In this document: one piece after another, positions 26,677 to 27,104 of the stretch | Numbering within the stretch: the first letter of the stretch is position 1 | Layout: the number at the start of each line of letters is the position of its first letter | Origin: DASQHM01 sp035632095 | GTDB taxonomy: Bacteria; Pseudomonadota; Alphaproteobacteria; Ferrovibrionales; Ferrovibrionaceae | Reading direction: 5' to 3' | Length of the DNA stretch: 27,104 nt | NCBI GenBank assembly: GCA_035632095.1 | Contig: DASQHM010000083.1 | Coordinates: 1 to 27,104, forward strand | Notes under the pieces: model-generated | Told to the model about the DNA's origin: nothing | The model's database searches: none | Seen by the model: the letters and a program-made list of their open reading frames with translations, nothing else | Translations under genes and position numbers: made by a program

Positions 26677-27104
26677 ATGATTGCCGCGAACCGGTTACCT
26701 GTCGTCGCGAAGGAATCCCACATCTCTATTCTGCGACGCTGCGGATACCTTGTGGCCGCGCTTCTGTTCGCGCCGGCATTGCTCGTTGCCGGCTGCATGC
26801 ACCAACGCATCGCGCCGACCGGGGCGTCGTCGACCGATCCGGGCGCCGTGGCGCGCGGCCAATATCTGACGACCGCCGCCAATTGCGCCGGATGCCACAC
26901 CGATAGCGAACACCGCGGCGCGCGGTTCGCCGGCGGAAGGCCGATCGATACGCCGTTCGGCGCCTTCTATAGCCGCAACATCACGCCGGATCCCGAACAC
27001 GGGATCGGCGCATGGACCGACGAGGACTTTCTGACCGCGCTGCGGACGGGATTGTCGCCCACGGGCGCGCACTACTTCTCGGCTTTCCCGTTCACGTCGT
27101 TCAC
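26677..27104 (+). CDS. Lipoprotein c-type cytochrome, 3' end cut by right window edge
   Basis: 142 residues are visible, open to the window edge. A lipoprotein signal (RRCGYLVAALLFAPALLVAGC, lipobox Cys40) suggests membrane anchoring in the periplasm. A c-type heme motif CAGCH (Cys70, Cys73, His74) follows, in the family context RGQYLTTAANCAGCHTD, then FAGGRPIDTPFG, NITPDPEHGIGAWTDEDFLTALRTGLSP and AFPFTSF. This is the layout of the first heme domain of multiheme cytochrome subunits of membrane dehydrogenases such as alcohol or gluconate dehydrogenase, so more hemes probably lie beyond the edge. The start is uncertain: ATG 26668 and 26644 are also in frame, with no clear ribosome site. It is divergent from the hydroxylase and may supply it or a dehydrogenase. 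Confidence 0.85.
   Translation, partial: MIAANRLPVVAKESHISILRRCGYLVAALLFAPALLVAGCMHQRIAPTGASSTDPGAVARGQYLTTAANCAGCHTDSEHRGARFAGGRPIDTPFGAFYSRNITPDPEHGIGAWTDEDFLTALRTGLSPTGAHYFSAFPFTSF

Overview
The window looks like chromosomal DNA of a high-GC alphaproteobacterium, most likely in the Hyphomicrobiales near Bradyrhizobium, Rhodopseudomonas or Xanthobacteraceae. The signs are a GroESL copy behind a CIRCE-like element, a cold-shock gene with small helical proteins beside it, a hybrid kinase carrying two receiver domains, and several small proteins whose sequence style I know from bradyrhizobia. I see no rRNA, tRNA, insertion sequence, phage gene or CRISPR array.

Layout. (1) 1-6.9 kb is a stress region: two small minus-strand proteins (one cut by the left edge), a cold-shock protein, small hypothetical proteins, groES-groEL, a His-rich small protein, a slipin (SPFH) membrane protein and a small membrane-anchored protein. 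(2) 7.1-12.2 kb is a signalling operon: an exported Tll0287/DUF3365-type protein with a CxxCH heme motif, a hybrid histidine kinase (HAMP-PAS-HisKA-HATPase-REC-REC), a single-domain response regulator and a REC-class III adenylate cyclase. The last three genes overlap. (3) 12.2-14.1 kb carries a TauD/TfdA-like Fe(II)/2-oxoglutarate dioxygenase and an orphan periplasmic solute-binding protein.

(4) 14.2-25.5 kb is the most interesting part, a nitrogen-scavenging island in three transcription blocks. The first is a GntR/FCD regulator followed by a DUF2877 protein (AllH/YlbF-like). The second, on the minus strand, is allophanate hydrolase, a biuret-hydrolase-like cysteine hydrolase and an NCS2-type permease. 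The third, on the plus strand, is FdrA (AllF), a DUF1116 protein (AllG/YlbE), carbamate kinase and an Amt ammonium transporter. In Escherichia coli, AllF, AllG and AllH together form oxamate transcarbamylase, and carbamate kinase makes ATP from its carbamoyl phosphate. Here the same set sits with biuret/allophanate hydrolases, and no allantoin-pathway gene is visible. A perfect TTGTATACAA palindrome between the two divergent operons is a good candidate operator for the GntR protein.

(5) 25.5-27.1 kb holds an AlkB-like membrane di-iron hydroxylase (minus strand) and, divergent from it, a lipoprotein c-type cytochrome cut by the right edge.

The proposed working of the island is: uptake of a ureido or cyclic nitrogen compound by the NCS2 permease, hydrolysis through biuret and allophanate to ammonia, carbamoyl transfer to phosphate with ATP recovery by carbamate kinase, and recapture of leaked ammonia by Amt. 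The individual family assignments are mostly firm. The joint pathway and its substrate are inference.
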